Source: Actinoallomurus sp963799975 (GTDB lineage: Bacteria; Actinomycetota; Actinomycetes; Streptosporangiales; Streptosporangiaceae). Taken from it: DNA of 64,000 bases. The notes beneath the pieces were generated by a model. It was not told where the DNA came from, made no database searches, and worked only from the letters and a program-made list of their open reading frames with translations. Positions within the stretch are counted from its first letter, which is position 1; each line of letters opens with the position of its first letter. This document shows, piece after piece, positions 15,792 through 23,812 of this stretch. The stretch spans positions 992,001 to 1,056,000 of the forward strand of contig CAWCZF010000002.1 in the NCBI GenBank assembly GCA_963799975.1, written 5' to 3'. The position numbers were made by a program, and so were the translations under genes.

Positions 15792-17048
15792 TCAGCGGTA
15801 CAGCAGATAACGGGCCCGCTGGGTGCGGAACCGTGCCAGTTCGCCCTGCCACGAGGCGACGATCTGGTCCGTCGTTGAGCCTCCGTCGACCCCCTTTCGC
15901 ACGAGGTCGGAGCCGGTCAGCTTGTCGATCCAGTACGGCGCGGCGCTCTCGCGCCAGGCGAAGTCCTTCCCGTACATCCGCTTGGCGGTGACGATCATCG
16001 CGATCGCCGTACGGATGGAGTCGTACCTGCGGCGGTCCGTGACGGTGACCTGGACGCCGGAGCAGTTCTGGTTCACCCACTTGGAGAAGGTGGGGGCGAA
16101 GTACGCCTCGCGGAACCGTACGCCGGGCAGGCCGAGCGCGTTGAGGGCGTCCACCCAGTGCCAGTCGAGGAACGGCGCGCCGACCAGCTCGAACGGGCGG
16201 GTCGTGCCGCGCCCCTCGCTGATGGTCAGCGCCTCGAACATCCCCATGCCGGGATAGACGATCGCGGTGTCGAGCGTCGGCATGTTGGGCGAGGGCATCA
16301 CCCAGGGCAGCCCGGTCTGGTCGTGGTACGTGCCGCGCCGCCAGCCCCGCATCTTGATCACCTGCGGTTTGACCTTGCCGCCGAGGAACTCCTTGTCGAA
16401 CAGCAGCGCCAACTCGCCCACGGTCATGCCGTGCTGCTGGGAGATCGCCTGGCGGCCGACGCCGGAGGTGTACTCCGGGTGCATCACGGGACCGGTCGCC
16501 TCGGTGCCGCCGAGCGGGTTCGGCCGGTCGAGCACGACGAACCGCTTGCCCGCGAGCTGCGCCGCCTGCATGCAGTCGTACATGGTCCAGATGTAGGTGT
16601 AGAACCGCGCGCCCGCGTCCTGGATGTCGAACACGACCGTGTCGACGCCGGCCTTGGTGAAGTCGGCCGCGATCTGCTGTGCCGACTTCGCGTACGCGTC
16701 GTAGACCGGGATCTGGGTCCGGGGGTCCTTGTAGGAGCCCTCGGAGCCGCCGGCCTGCGCCGAGCCGCGGAAGCCGTGCTCGGGGCCGAACACCGCGACG
16801 AGGTCGACCTTCCCGGAGGCGTGCATCACGTCGACCTCGTGGGTCAGGTCCCGTACGACGGCGGTCGGATTGGCGACCATGCCGACCTTCTGGCCCTTCA
16901 GCTCCTGGTAGCCGCCCGCGTGCAGCGCCTCGAAGCCGGTCTGCACGCCGCCGGCCCGCGCGGCGGACGCGGTGCCGCTCACGGAGGCGAGCGGCGCCGC
17001 CGCCCCGGTGACCGCGATTCCCTTGAGCACTCCTCGTCGTGTCGTCAT
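15792..17048 (-). CDS. NamZ-like exo-beta-N-acetylmuramidase (DUF1343), Tat-exported
   Basis: 418 residues from the ATG at 17048 (AAGGGGAC before it). A twin-arginine signal 'TTRRGVLKG' is followed by a hydrophobic stretch and 'TASA' cleavage site. DUF1343 motifs: 'GQKVGMVANPTA', 'VAVFGPEHGFRG', 'VFDIQDAGARFYTYIWTM', 'LDRPNPLGG' and 'PSPNMPTLDTAIVYPG'. The characterised B. subtilis member (YbbC/NamZ) removes terminal MurNAc from peptidoglycan fragments. It is second in a three-gene operon between a secreted phosphatase/nuclease and a serine hydrolase, consistent with cell-wall turnover outside the membrane. Tat export is an inference from the motif. Confidence 0.88.
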   Translation of the reverse strand: MTTRRGVLKGIAVTGAAAPLASVSGTASAARAGGVQTGFEALHAGGYQELKGQKVGMVANPTAVVRDLTHEVDVMHASGKVDLVAVFGPEHGFRGSAQAGGSEGSYKDPRTQIPVYDAYAKSAQQIAADFTKAGVDTVVFDIQDAGARFYTYIWTMYDCMQAAQLAGKRFVVLDRPNPLGGTEATGPVMHPEYTSGVGRQAISQQHGMTVGELALLFDKEFLGGKVKPQVIKMRGWRRGTYHDQTGLPWVMPSPNMPTLDTAIVYPGMGMFEALTISEGRGTTRPFELVGAPFLDWHWVDALNALGLPGVRFREAYFAPTFSKWVNQNCSGVQVTVTDRRRYDSIRTAIAMIVTAKRMYGKDFAWRESAAPYWIDKLTGSDLVRKGVDGGSTTDQIVASWQGELARFRTQRARYLLYR

Positions 17049-17059
17049 CACGTCCCCCT

Positions 17060-17953
17060 TCAGTGGCCTCTGAGGTCGGCCACGACGGGCCGGTGGTCGG
17101 AGGCGAGCGTGTCCGGCACGTACGCGCGAGTGGCGCGGAGGCCGGGCGAGTAGGTCACGTAGTCGATCCGCTTCGTCGGCGCGCCGGCGGGCCAGGTCGG
17201 CGTACCGCGTTGCCCGGTCGCGGTGAGCGCGTCGGTGAGCCGGGTCCACAGCGGCGCCAGTTCGGGGTCGTCCGGCTGGGCGTTGAAGTCGCCGAGCAGC
17301 AGCTTGGGCCCGTGCCCGCGGTCCATGATCGCGTCCATGTCGGCGACCTGCGCCTCGCGTACGGCCGGGTCGGCGCGGTAGTCCAGGTGGGTGACGTAGA
17401 CCCACAGGGGACGGCCGTACGCGCTGAGGAGCACCTCGGGGAAGCCCGGCGCGAGCGCGGGCACCGGGTCGGGCACCTGGGTGGAGAGCCGGGTGATCGA
17501 GAGGTTCCGCGCCCGCAGGATCGGGAACCGCGACAGCAGCGCGACGCCGAACCGCCGGTCGGGCGCGGACGTACGGTCCGGGGGCAGGTCATAGATCGGC
17601 GCGAAGAACACGTGCATGTGCAGCCGGCGGGCCAGCCAGGCGGCCTCGTCGGTGTAGTCGCTCCGGGTCGCCCAGTCGACGTCGACCTCTTCGAGGCCGA
17701 CGAGGTCGGGGTGCTCGGACTCGATGGCGCGAGCCTGTCGTTCCAGGTCGAAGACGTGATCGTCGCCCGCACCGGCCTGGATGTTGTAGGCCATCACCCG
17801 CAACCGTACGCCGACGTGTGGCCGTGCCGTCTGGGCGGTCTGGGCGGCTTGCGCGGCGGCCGGGGCGAGCGCGCCGAGCAGGAGCGCCGTGAGGGCCGTG
17901 AGGGCCGTGACGCGGCCGCCGTGACGGGAGAGGCGTGAGACGGGCGGGACCAT
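17060..17953 (-). CDS. Secreted endonuclease/exonuclease/phosphatase-family protein
   Basis: 297 residues with an N-terminal signal peptide (hydrophobic ~15-35, 'AQA' site). EEP superfamily motifs: 'VMAYNIQAG' (~53), 'DLVGLEEVD' (metal Glu, ~88), 'YVTHLDYRAD' (~190), 'LLLGDFNAQPDD' (~218) and the terminal 'SDHRPVVADL'. The fold covers DNases, sphingomyelinases and sugar or inositol phosphatases; the secreted form with His and Asp pairs intact should be active. It leads the operon with the NamZ-like gene (11 bp between genes), so a phosphoester of wall or teichoic material is one possibility. The substrate is not certain. Confidence 0.85.
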   Translation of the reverse strand: MVPPVSRLSRHGGRVTALTALTALLLGALAPAAAQAAQTAQTARPHVGVRLRVMAYNIQAGAGDDHVFDLERQARAIESEHPDLVGLEEVDVDWATRSDYTDEAAWLARRLHMHVFFAPIYDLPPDRTSAPDRRFGVALLSRFPILRARNLSITRLSTQVPDPVPALAPGFPEVLLSAYGRPLWVYVTHLDYRADPAVREAQVADMDAIMDRGHGPKLLLGDFNAQPDDPELAPLWTRLTDALTATGQRGTPTWPAGAPTKRIDYVTYSPGLRATRAYVPDTLASDHRPVVADLRGH

Positions 17954-18003
17954 GGAACTCCCGGGTGCTCGAAAATATCCAACGTCGAGACGTGGTTGTA
18001 TGG

Positions 18004-18032
18004 AAGTTAAGTACTAACGATCACGACGTCAA
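18004..18032 (-). promoter_or_regulatory. Predicted housekeeping promoter of the wall-turnover operon
   Basis: On the - strand, TTGACG (complement of 18027-18032), a 17-bp spacer and TAACTT (complement of 18004-18009). This matches the -35/-10 pattern of the main actinomycete sigma factor and would start transcription about 45 nt before the ATG at 17953. The region is visibly less GC-rich than its surroundings. Confidence 0.55.
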
Positions 18033-18157
18033 TAGGGCGCGGCCAACGGGTTCGGCCGCCGTACCGCCGCCGAGGCCGCCTCCGGCCATCTCTTCGCGTG
18101 CTCGCGGGGGTGGGCCGATGGCACCGGGCGCGGGGGTGGAACCATAATTGAGGCGTC

Positions 18158-18745
18158 ATGCCGACAGCCCCGGTGTACCGTGCCGCGCGCGCGGTGGTGT
18201 TCGCCACCGTGTGCGTCGGGCTGGCCATCACCGGACACACCATGGTCTCCGGCATGGCCGTGCCGCCGATGGCGGCGGCCGCCGGCATGGTCCTGCTCAC
18301 CGCGCTCGGCGCCTCGCTCGCCGGCGCCGAACGCTCCCTCGCGACGATCCTCGGCTGCCTGCTCGGCGGCCAGTTCGTGCTGCACGCCCTGTTCGCGGCG
18401 GCCCAGCACGGCCAGATGCCCGGGCACGGTCACGCGGCCTCGCTGTCCTCGTCGCTGTCGTTGTCCTCCGGCGGTGCCGCGATGACGTTCGCCCACGTCG
18501 TGGCGACCGTCGTGTCGGCGTGGTGGCTGCGCCGCGGCGAGCGCGCGGTGTGGCGGCTGGCCCGGCGGCTCGCGGTCTCGGTCGCATGGCCGGTGCGCGC
18601 CCTGCTGTCCTCCGCACCGCCCGTGCCAACCGCGGCCGCGCCGAGCGCCCCTCGCGCCGCCGCGACCGCCCGGCCGCGTGAGGTCCGTCTTCGCCACGTC
18701 CTCGTACGGCGCGGTCCGCCTTCTCCGTGGGCGGCGCCCGCCTGA
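18158..18745 (+). CDS. Membrane protein with His/Met-rich loop next to copper genes
   Basis: 195 residues; the ATG follows GAGGCG. Four hydrophobic segments (~10-28, ~33-55, ~60-80 and ~105-125); between the third and fourth lies 'QHGQMPGHGHAASL', a His/Met cluster that could bind Cu(I) or Cu(II), followed by a Ser-rich stretch. The C-terminal ~55 residues are Pro/Ala/Arg-rich and cytosolic. I know no named family. It is followed in the same direction by YcnI- and CopC-type genes, so a role in copper handling is inferred from motif and position. Confidence 0.65.
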   Translation: MPTAPVYRAARAVVFATVCVGLAITGHTMVSGMAVPPMAAAAGMVLLTALGASLAGAERSLATILGCLLGGQFVLHALFAAAQHGQMPGHGHAASLSSSLSLSSGGAAMTFAHVVATVVSAWWLRRGERAVWRLARRLAVSVAWPVRALLSSAPPVPTAAAPSAPRAAATARPREVRLRHVLVRRGPPSPWAAPA

Positions 18746-18826
18746 GCCGAGCGCCGAGACGCATCCGGATCCGGTGAATCCGGGTCTTCGGCATTCTCAC
18801 TTTCCCGAACGGAGACCACCCCCCTC

Positions 18827-19531
18827 ATGCGCATGTCACAGCGCGCCGCGGCCGTGTCCGGCCTGGCGACACTCGCCCTGACCCTGGCGGCGTCGGCCGC
18901 CTCGGCCCACGTCACGGCGAACCCGAACACCGCCGAGCCGGGCTCGTACACCAAGGTGTCGTTCCGTGTCCCGAACGAGGAACACGGCACCGACACCACG
19001 AAGGTGGAGGTCGACCTGCCCGCCGACCACCCGATCGCGTCGGTCTCCGTACGCCCGGTGCCCGGCTGGACGATCAAGGTCACGGAGGCCAAACTCGCCA
19101 CCCCGCTCAAGTCGGACGACGGCGAGATCACCAAGGCCATCTCGACGATCACCTGGAGCGGCGGGAAGATCGCGCCCGGCCAGTTCCAGGAGTTCGACGT
19201 GTCGATGGGGCCGCTGCCGACCGACACGAACCGGCTGATGTTCAAGGCCAAGCAGACCTACTCAGGCGGCGAGGTCGTCGCCTGGGACCAGGACCCGGGC
19301 GACGGCGGGCAGGAGCCGGAACGTCCCGCGCCGACCGTACGGCTCGTCGCGGCGGCCAAGGAGACCGCGGCGAAACCGGCCGCCGCGTCCGGCTCGTCGT
19401 CGGGGTCGGCGTCCGGGTCGTCGTCCGGCCATGACGGCACGGCGCGGCTGCTCGGCGGACTGGGCCTGGCCGCCGGAGTCATCGGCGTCGGGGTCGGCAC
19501 GTACGGCCTGACGCGAAGGCGCGCGGCATGA
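18827..19531 (+). CDS. YcnI-family (DUF1775) secreted copper-binding protein
   Basis: 234 residues. The signal peptide ends at 'ASA', leaving an N-terminal 'HVTANPNTAEPGSY'; the amino-terminal His and the Trp in 'ISTITWSGGKI' match the monohistidine Cu(II) site described for YcnI. Then come 'FRVPNEE', 'VRPVPGWTIKV' and 'FKAKQTYSGGEVVAWDQ', all typical of DUF1775. A Ser/Gly linker, a C-terminal transmembrane helix and 'TRRR' anchor it. Its last codons overlap the next gene (ATGA), so it is coupled to the CopC protein. Confidence 0.9.
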   Translation: MRMSQRAAAVSGLATLALTLAASAASAHVTANPNTAEPGSYTKVSFRVPNEEHGTDTTKVEVDLPADHPIASVSVRPVPGWTIKVTEAKLATPLKSDDGEITKAISTITWSGGKIAPGQFQEFDVSMGPLPTDTNRLMFKAKQTYSGGEVVAWDQDPGDGGQEPERPAPTVRLVAAAKETAAKPAAASGSSSGSASGSSSGHDGTARLLGGLGLAAGVIGVGVGTYGLTRRRAA

Positions 19532-20088
19532 GGCCCGCCGCGGCCGCCGCGGCGGCGGCGCTGCTGTGGGTCGTCGCGACCGCCGCGCCCGCGCAGGCGC
19601 ACACGACGCTCACCTCGTCCGACCCGGCCAAGGGCGCGACGGTGACCGGGCCCGCGCAGATCCAGCTGACGTTCGCCGATCCGGTCCGCTTCACGGGCGT
19701 GATCGTGGTGGACGCGAGCGGTCACCACCACGAGTCGGGCAAGCCGCAGGCCGTGGACAACCACGTGACCGAACAGGTCGCGGGCCCCTTGGCGGCGGGC
19801 GTCTACACGGTCGGCTGGCGCGTGGTCGCACCGGACGGGCACCCGGTGACGGGCGAATACAAGTTCACCTCGAAGGGCGGCGGATCCGTCGCGGTCCCGT
19901 CCACGACGGCGTCGGCCTCGTCATCGGCGGGGGCATCGACCTCGGCCCCGCCGGCCGCACAACCGGCCACGCAGGAACCGGTCCACACCTCCAGCGCGGG
20001 CTGGTGGTGGATCGGCCTGGCGATCCTCGTGGCAGCGGCAGGCGCCGGCGGCCTGGCCCTCGCCCGCCGCCGCTCCGCCCAACGCTGA
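19528..20088 (+). CDS. CopC-domain copper-resistance protein
   Basis: 186 residues. After signal cleavage at 'AQA' the mature protein begins 'HTTLTSSDPAKGATV', the N-terminal His being a CopC Cu(II) ligand. The beta-barrel core continues with 'IQLTFADPVRF', 'WRVVAPDGHPVTGEYKF' (second His ligand region). 'GHHHESG' adds an extra His cluster. A Ser/Ala/Pro linker leads to one transmembrane helix and an 'ARRRSAQR' tail. There is no CopD domain. It is coupled to the YcnI gene and followed by an 11-bp terminator hairpin. Confidence 0.9.
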   Translation: MRPAAAAAAAALLWVVATAAPAQAHTTLTSSDPAKGATVTGPAQIQLTFADPVRFTGVIVVDASGHHHESGKPQAVDNHVTEQVAGPLAAGVYTVGWRVVAPDGHPVTGEYKFTSKGGGSVAVPSTTASASSSAGASTSAPPAAQPATQEPVHTSSAGWWWIGLAILVAAAGAGGLALARRRSAQR

Positions 20089-20093
20089 CCGCA

Positions 20094-20135
20094 GCGAGGG
20101 GACCCCACCCGCCACACGTGGTGAGGTCCCCTCGC
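20094..20135 (+). terminator. Hairpin after the copper operon
   Basis: Perfect 11-bp stem GCGAGGGGACC (20094-20104) with GGTCCCCTCGC (20125-20135) and a 20-nt loop, starting 6 bases after the CopC stop. No T-tract. Confidence 0.65.
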
Positions 20136-20222
20136 ACCACCGCCACACCGCCTCATCGGCCTCACCGGCGTCGTGCCCCGCTGGAGCCCGCGGCCCCGGC
20201 TGGCCCGCCCGTCCCCTGCCCT

Positions 20223-20320
20223 GGCGGGGTCAGTTCGGGGTGTCCGTAAAGCGGGACGCCTCCCCGCTGGGCCGCCCGTCCCCCGCCCCGGTGGGAACGG
20301 GCGGGGTCAGTTCGGGGTGA
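20223..20320 (-). repeat. Duplicated 3' end of the RodZ-tail-like gene
   Basis: The 20-mer GGCGGGGTCAGTTCGGGGTG occurs at about 20223-20242 and 20300-20319, with similar C-rich flanks before each copy (period ~77 bp). The second copy contains the stop codon of the - strand gene at 20307. The first would encode the same end, 'F-T-x-T-P-N-stop'. It looks like a tandem duplication that left a non-coding copy downstream. Confidence 0.7.
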
Positions 20321-20726
20321 TCGTGAATGCGAGGCGGCCGCCGGACGGGGCCGGGCGTGGGTGGCCGTTGACCCATACCTGGGCCGCGCTCGCGTCTCCC
20401 AGGACGACGCTCAGCCGGCTCTCCTCGAAGCGCACCGACTGGCCGCGTACGAGGCTGCGGTTGACCAGGATGTCGCCGCCCGGCACCTGGACGAACACCT
20501 GGCACTGGACGCCCGTCACCGTGATCGCGAGCGTTACGGCCTGCGGCGTCGGTGACGCGTGTGCCTGGTTGTGTCCCGGGCGTACGGGCGTCTGCTCGCG
20601 GCTCTGGTCCCAGATCTGGTACGCCGCGAAGGCCGCCGCGCCGATGAGGACGACGATGGCGAGGAGCGCGAGCAGGAACCGGCCGCGCAGCGAACGCTTG
20701 TGCTCCGAAGAGACGTGACGTCCCAC
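20307..20726 (-). CDS. Membrane-anchored protein with RodZ-C-terminal-like domain (DUF4115)
   Basis: 139 residues from the GTG at 20726 (AGGTG just before it); the frame is open upstream but the first 76 codons of that extension look non-coding. A short basic N-terminus (SSEHKRSLRGR), one transmembrane helix (~15-38), a linker, and a beta domain 'AITVTGVQCQVFVQVPGGDILVNRSLVRGQSVRFEESRLSVVLGDAS' region by region matches the DUF4115 domain at the outer end of RodZ ('G-A-S/N-A-x-V-x-V-N-G'). It lacks the cytosolic HTH of RodZ. A cell-wall or envelope role is possible but not shown. Confidence 0.65.
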   Translation of the reverse strand: MGRHVSSEHKRSLRGRFLLALLAIVVLIGAAAFAAYQIWDQSREQTPVRPGHNQAHASPTPQAVTLAITVTGVQCQVFVQVPGGDILVNRSLVRGQSVRFEESRLSVVLGDASAAQVWVNGHPRPAPSGGRLAFTITPN

Positions 20727-20976
20727 ACCTGCGAGTTTAGTCAGTGCCCGATGCGACGTCAGGTATTTCAATTCGTCAAGGGGACGGGCGTCCAAAGTAT
20801 CTCCTGGGAAACGAGCGGTCCAAGAAGTGCGTGTGACGGGTGTGACTGGTGTTATCTCACTGCATCGCCACAGCTCAGAAGGAATGTCAGGAAAAAGACC
20901 ATTGATTGGCTGCTTAACCGGATAATCTCCGGGCAAATGACGGGATGCCGTCATCGATCGGGGACGGGATGTGCGG

Positions 20977-22656
20977 ATGTTTCATCGTCGCATCTACGGG
21001 AGCACGTTGGGGACAAAGGCACTGGTCCTGCTGCTGGCAATGGTTCCGGCTTCCGCTGCCTGTTCGATGGGCTCCCACGCGGACGGCTGCCGGGCCGAGG
21101 CGATCACGGTGGCGGCGACACCCTCGATCGCACCCGCGATCGAGCAGACCGCCGGCCGCTACAACGCGCGTACGACCTGCGTCCGCGTCACCGTCGAGCG
21201 CGAGGAACCCGCGGACGTCGCGGGCGTGTTGTCCGGGCAGGGCTCCTCGCCTGGCGCGTCACGGCCCGACGCCTGGATTCCCGACTCCTCGCTCTGGCTG
21301 CCGGTCGCCCGGCGCACACGCCTGGGCGCCAGCGCCGTGCGCCCGTCCGGCACCTCGATCGCGTCCTCGCCGCTGGTGCTGGCCGCCGCCGAGGGCCGGT
21401 CGCCGAAGGACGTGAGCTGGAAGCTACTGCTGTCCTCGCGCCTGCCGGGCACCGGTGCGGCCAGGCCGACGGTACGCGTGCGGTTCCTGGACCCGACGAC
21501 GCAGGCGGCCGGGCTCGGCGCGCTGATGCTCGCCCACCAGGCGTCCGGCCCCGGGCGTAACGGGCTCGGCACGTTCGCCATCACGCTGTACTCCGACCTC
21601 GGGGCGGCGCTGCCCGACGACAAGGCCGCGTACGAGGCGATGTTCCGCGGCGGAGACCCGCCGACCGCGGTCGTGATGCCGGAACAGTCGGTCTGGCAGC
21701 ACAACCACACCGACGCGCAGCGGCCGGTCAGCGCCCGGTACCCGAGCGACGGCGCGCTCGCCCTCGACTTCCCGTACGTCTCGGTGACCACCGACCGCGC
21801 GCGCATGCGGACCGTGGAGGACTTCCGCGCCGCGCTCGCGCAGTCGCAGGCGCGCGAGGTGCTCCAGTCGCTCGGGCTGCGGACGCCCGAGGGCGTGGCC
21901 GGCACCGGATTCGACCCGAAGTACGGCGTCGCGTCCGAGGCCCCGGCGCCCACCCGGCCGCAGGACGCGGCGACGGTCGGGCGGATCCTGCAGATGTGGC
22001 AGCGTACGGTGCTGGGCGCGCGGATGCTGATCCTGCTCGACGTGTCGCCGTCGATGGGCGATCCGGTGCCGCGCACCAACGACACGCGCATGCAGGCGAC
22101 CGCGCGCGCGGCGATCGAGGGGACCAAGATCCTCAGCGACAACTCCCAGGTCGCGCTCTGGGAGTTCAGCACGCGGCTGGACCACGGCCGCGACTACCGG
22201 CAGCTCGTGCCGTACCGGCCGCAGGCGCAGAAGGTCGGCGCGGGCACTCAGCGCGACGCGGTGATCGCCGCGTTCAACGCCGCGCGGCCCGTCCTCGGCA
22301 CCCGCACCGGGCTGTACGACTCCGTCCTCGCCGCGTACCGGGAGGCCGTGCGGACGTACCAGCCGGACCGCAACAACGTCCTGGTGGTGCTCACCGACGG
22401 CATGAACTACGACCCGGGGCACACGATCATCCTGCAAGATCTGCTGAAGCAGCTCCGGCAGACCACCGACCCGCTCAAGCCGGTCCCGATCGTGCCGATC
22501 GCGTTCGGCCCCGACATCGACCCCGATCCCCTCCAGCAGATCACCAAGATCACCGGCGGGCAGGCGTTCGTGACGCTCGACCCCGGGCAGATCCAGCAGG
22601 TCTTCCTGGAGATGCTCATCCGCCTGACCTGTGGGCAGGCGTGCCCGATGTCATGA
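20977..22656 (+). CDS. Lipoprotein: solute-binding-type domain fused to a von Willebrand A domain
   Basis: 559 residues; the ATG at 20977 is preferred because GGGACGGG lies 9 bases upstream (a GTG two codons earlier is possible). Lipobox 'ASAAC' places Cys29 as the lipidated residue. Residues ~40-320 have a periplasmic-binding-protein-like pattern (extracellular solute-binding type, 'ITVAATPSIAPAIEQTAGRYN'). Residues ~345-545 are a VWA domain with an intact MIDAS 'DVSPSMG' (~354) and 'VVLTDGMNYD' (~465). The architecture recurs in actinomycetes without a known ligand; it should sit on the outer face of the membrane and bind a partner protein through its metal site. Confidence 0.85.
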   Translation: MFHRRIYGSTLGTKALVLLLAMVPASAACSMGSHADGCRAEAITVAATPSIAPAIEQTAGRYNARTTCVRVTVEREEPADVAGVLSGQGSSPGASRPDAWIPDSSLWLPVARRTRLGASAVRPSGTSIASSPLVLAAAEGRSPKDVSWKLLLSSRLPGTGAARPTVRVRFLDPTTQAAGLGALMLAHQASGPGRNGLGTFAITLYSDLGAALPDDKAAYEAMFRGGDPPTAVVMPEQSVWQHNHTDAQRPVSARYPSDGALALDFPYVSVTTDRARMRTVEDFRAALAQSQAREVLQSLGLRTPEGVAGTGFDPKYGVASEAPAPTRPQDAATVGRILQMWQRTVLGARMLILLDVSPSMGDPVPRTNDTRMQATARAAIEGTKILSDNSQVALWEFSTRLDHGRDYRQLVPYRPQAQKVGAGTQRDAVIAAFNAARPVLGTRTGLYDSVLAAYREAVRTYQPDRNNVLVVLTDGMNYDPGHTIILQDLLKQLRQTTDPLKPVPIVPIAFGPDIDPDPLQQITKITGGQAFVTLDPGQIQQVFLEMLIRLTCGQACPMS

Positions 22657-22679
22657 GTGGCCGGTAAGGTCGGGGTGCT

Positions 22680-23375
22680 GTGAGCTCACTCGAGTGGCTG
22701 GCGATGGTCCGGCATGGTGAAAGCGTCGGCAACGCCGCCTGGCGGGCGGCCGAGTCCGGCGATCTCGACGAGATCGCCGTCGGCTCCCGCGACCCCGACG
22801 TGCCACTGTCGGCGATCGGCTGCCGGCAGGCGGCGGCGCTGGGCCGGCGGCTGGCCGCGATGCCGCCCGGCGAGCGCCCCACCGCGGTGATCTCCTCGCC
22901 GTACGTACGCGCGGCAGAGACCGCGCGCATCGCGCTCGCCGAGTTCACCGGTCCGCCGGTGCGCTACGACGAGCGGCTGCGCGACCGTGAGACCGGCGTG
23001 CTCTACGCGCTGACCGGGCGCGGCATCGCGGCGCGCTATCCGGAGGAGGCGGCGCGCAAGCGGCTCACCGGCAAGTTCTACTACCGGCCGCCGGGCGGAG
23101 AGTCCTGGGCGGACGTCGCCCTGCGGCTGCGGAGCGCGCTGGCCGACATCGAGCGCGAGTACGCGGGCGGCCGCGTCCTGGTCGTGGCGCACGACGCGGT
23201 CGTCGTACTCACCCGCTACGTCATCGAGCGCCTCACCGAGCGGCAGGTGCTCGACATCGAGCGCACGCTCGTGCCGAACGCCTCGCTCACCATGTGGGCG
23301 CGTCAGGACGGCGAGTTGCGTCTCGTCGCCGCCAACAGCACCGACCACCTGGACGCCGCCGACCTGCCCGCCTGA
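22680..23375 (+). CDS. Histidine phosphatase superfamily protein
   Basis: 231 residues, GTG start 23 bp after the VWA gene stop, so probably the same transcript. Catalytic 'VRHGES' (~10-15), 'DVPLSAIGCRQAAALGRRL' and 'ISSPYVRAAETARI' arginine, Glu in 'LRDRETGVLYALTG' (~103), and the second His in 'VLVVAHDAVVVL' (~170). This is a phosphoglycerate-mutase-like phosphatase. 'FYYRPPGGESWADVALRL' resembles the phosphatases acting on small phosphoesters or sugar phosphates. The substrate is not evident. Confidence 0.9.
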   Translation: MSSLEWLAMVRHGESVGNAAWRAAESGDLDEIAVGSRDPDVPLSAIGCRQAAALGRRLAAMPPGERPTAVISSPYVRAAETARIALAEFTGPPVRYDERLRDRETGVLYALTGRGIAARYPEEAARKRLTGKFYYRPPGGESWADVALRLRSALADIEREYAGGRVLVVAHDAVVVLTRYVIERLTERQVLDIERTLVPNASLTMWARQDGELRLVAANSTDHLDAADLPA

Positions 23376-23398
23376 CCGGGCCCGGCCAGCGTACGGCG

Positions 23399-23782
23399 TC
23401 AGTCGTTGTCGTCGTCATCGTGCACGAACAGATTGAGCAGCCAGCTCACGACGCCGACCACGAGAGCGCCCCAGAAGGCGGCCCAGAAGCCGGACACGTG
23501 GAAGGGCAGGTTCAGCCGGTCCGCGGCCCAGCTCGAGAGCCAGAGCAGCAGCCCGTTCACGACGAGGGCGAACAGCCCCAGCGTGAGGATGTAGAAGATG
23601 CAGCCGAGGGTCTTGACGATCGGCTTGAGGAAGGCGTTGATCAGACCGAACACGATCGCGACGGCGATCAGCGTGCCCACCTTGCGCGGCAGGGACGCCG
23701 TGGTCAGGTCGATGCCGCTGATGACCAGCGTCGCGACCCACAGCGCGATGGCGGTCGTAACCACCCGAATCAGGATCTTCAC
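23399..23782 (-). CDS. Phage-holin-4-superfamily small membrane protein (housekeeping type)
   Basis: 127 residues from the GTG at 23782; no ribosome site is visible and the start lies 30 bp from the divergent GNAT start, so a leaderless mRNA is possible. Four membrane segments: ~5-22 ('VVTTAIALWVATLVI'), ~35-52, ~60-85 and ~98-120, with 'GLINAFLKPIVKTLGCIFYILTLGLF' typical of PF04020. Despite the family name it is a widespread chromosomal protein, not a lysis holin. It ends with an acidic 'HDDDDND' tail. Function unknown. Confidence 0.85.
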   Translation of the reverse strand: MKILIRVVTTAIALWVATLVISGIDLTTASLPRKVGTLIAVAIVFGLINAFLKPIVKTLGCIFYILTLGLFALVVNGLLLWLSSWAADRLNLPFHVSGFWAAFWGALVVGVVSWLLNLFVHDDDDND

Positions 23783-23812
23783 ATACAGATCGTTGCACGG
23801 AACACTCGGTGC

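Noticed and set aside
23399..23782. 'Phage holin' as a sign of a prophage
   Set aside because: The family name is historical; no integrase, tail or lysis genes are near and the protein is a common chromosomal membrane protein.
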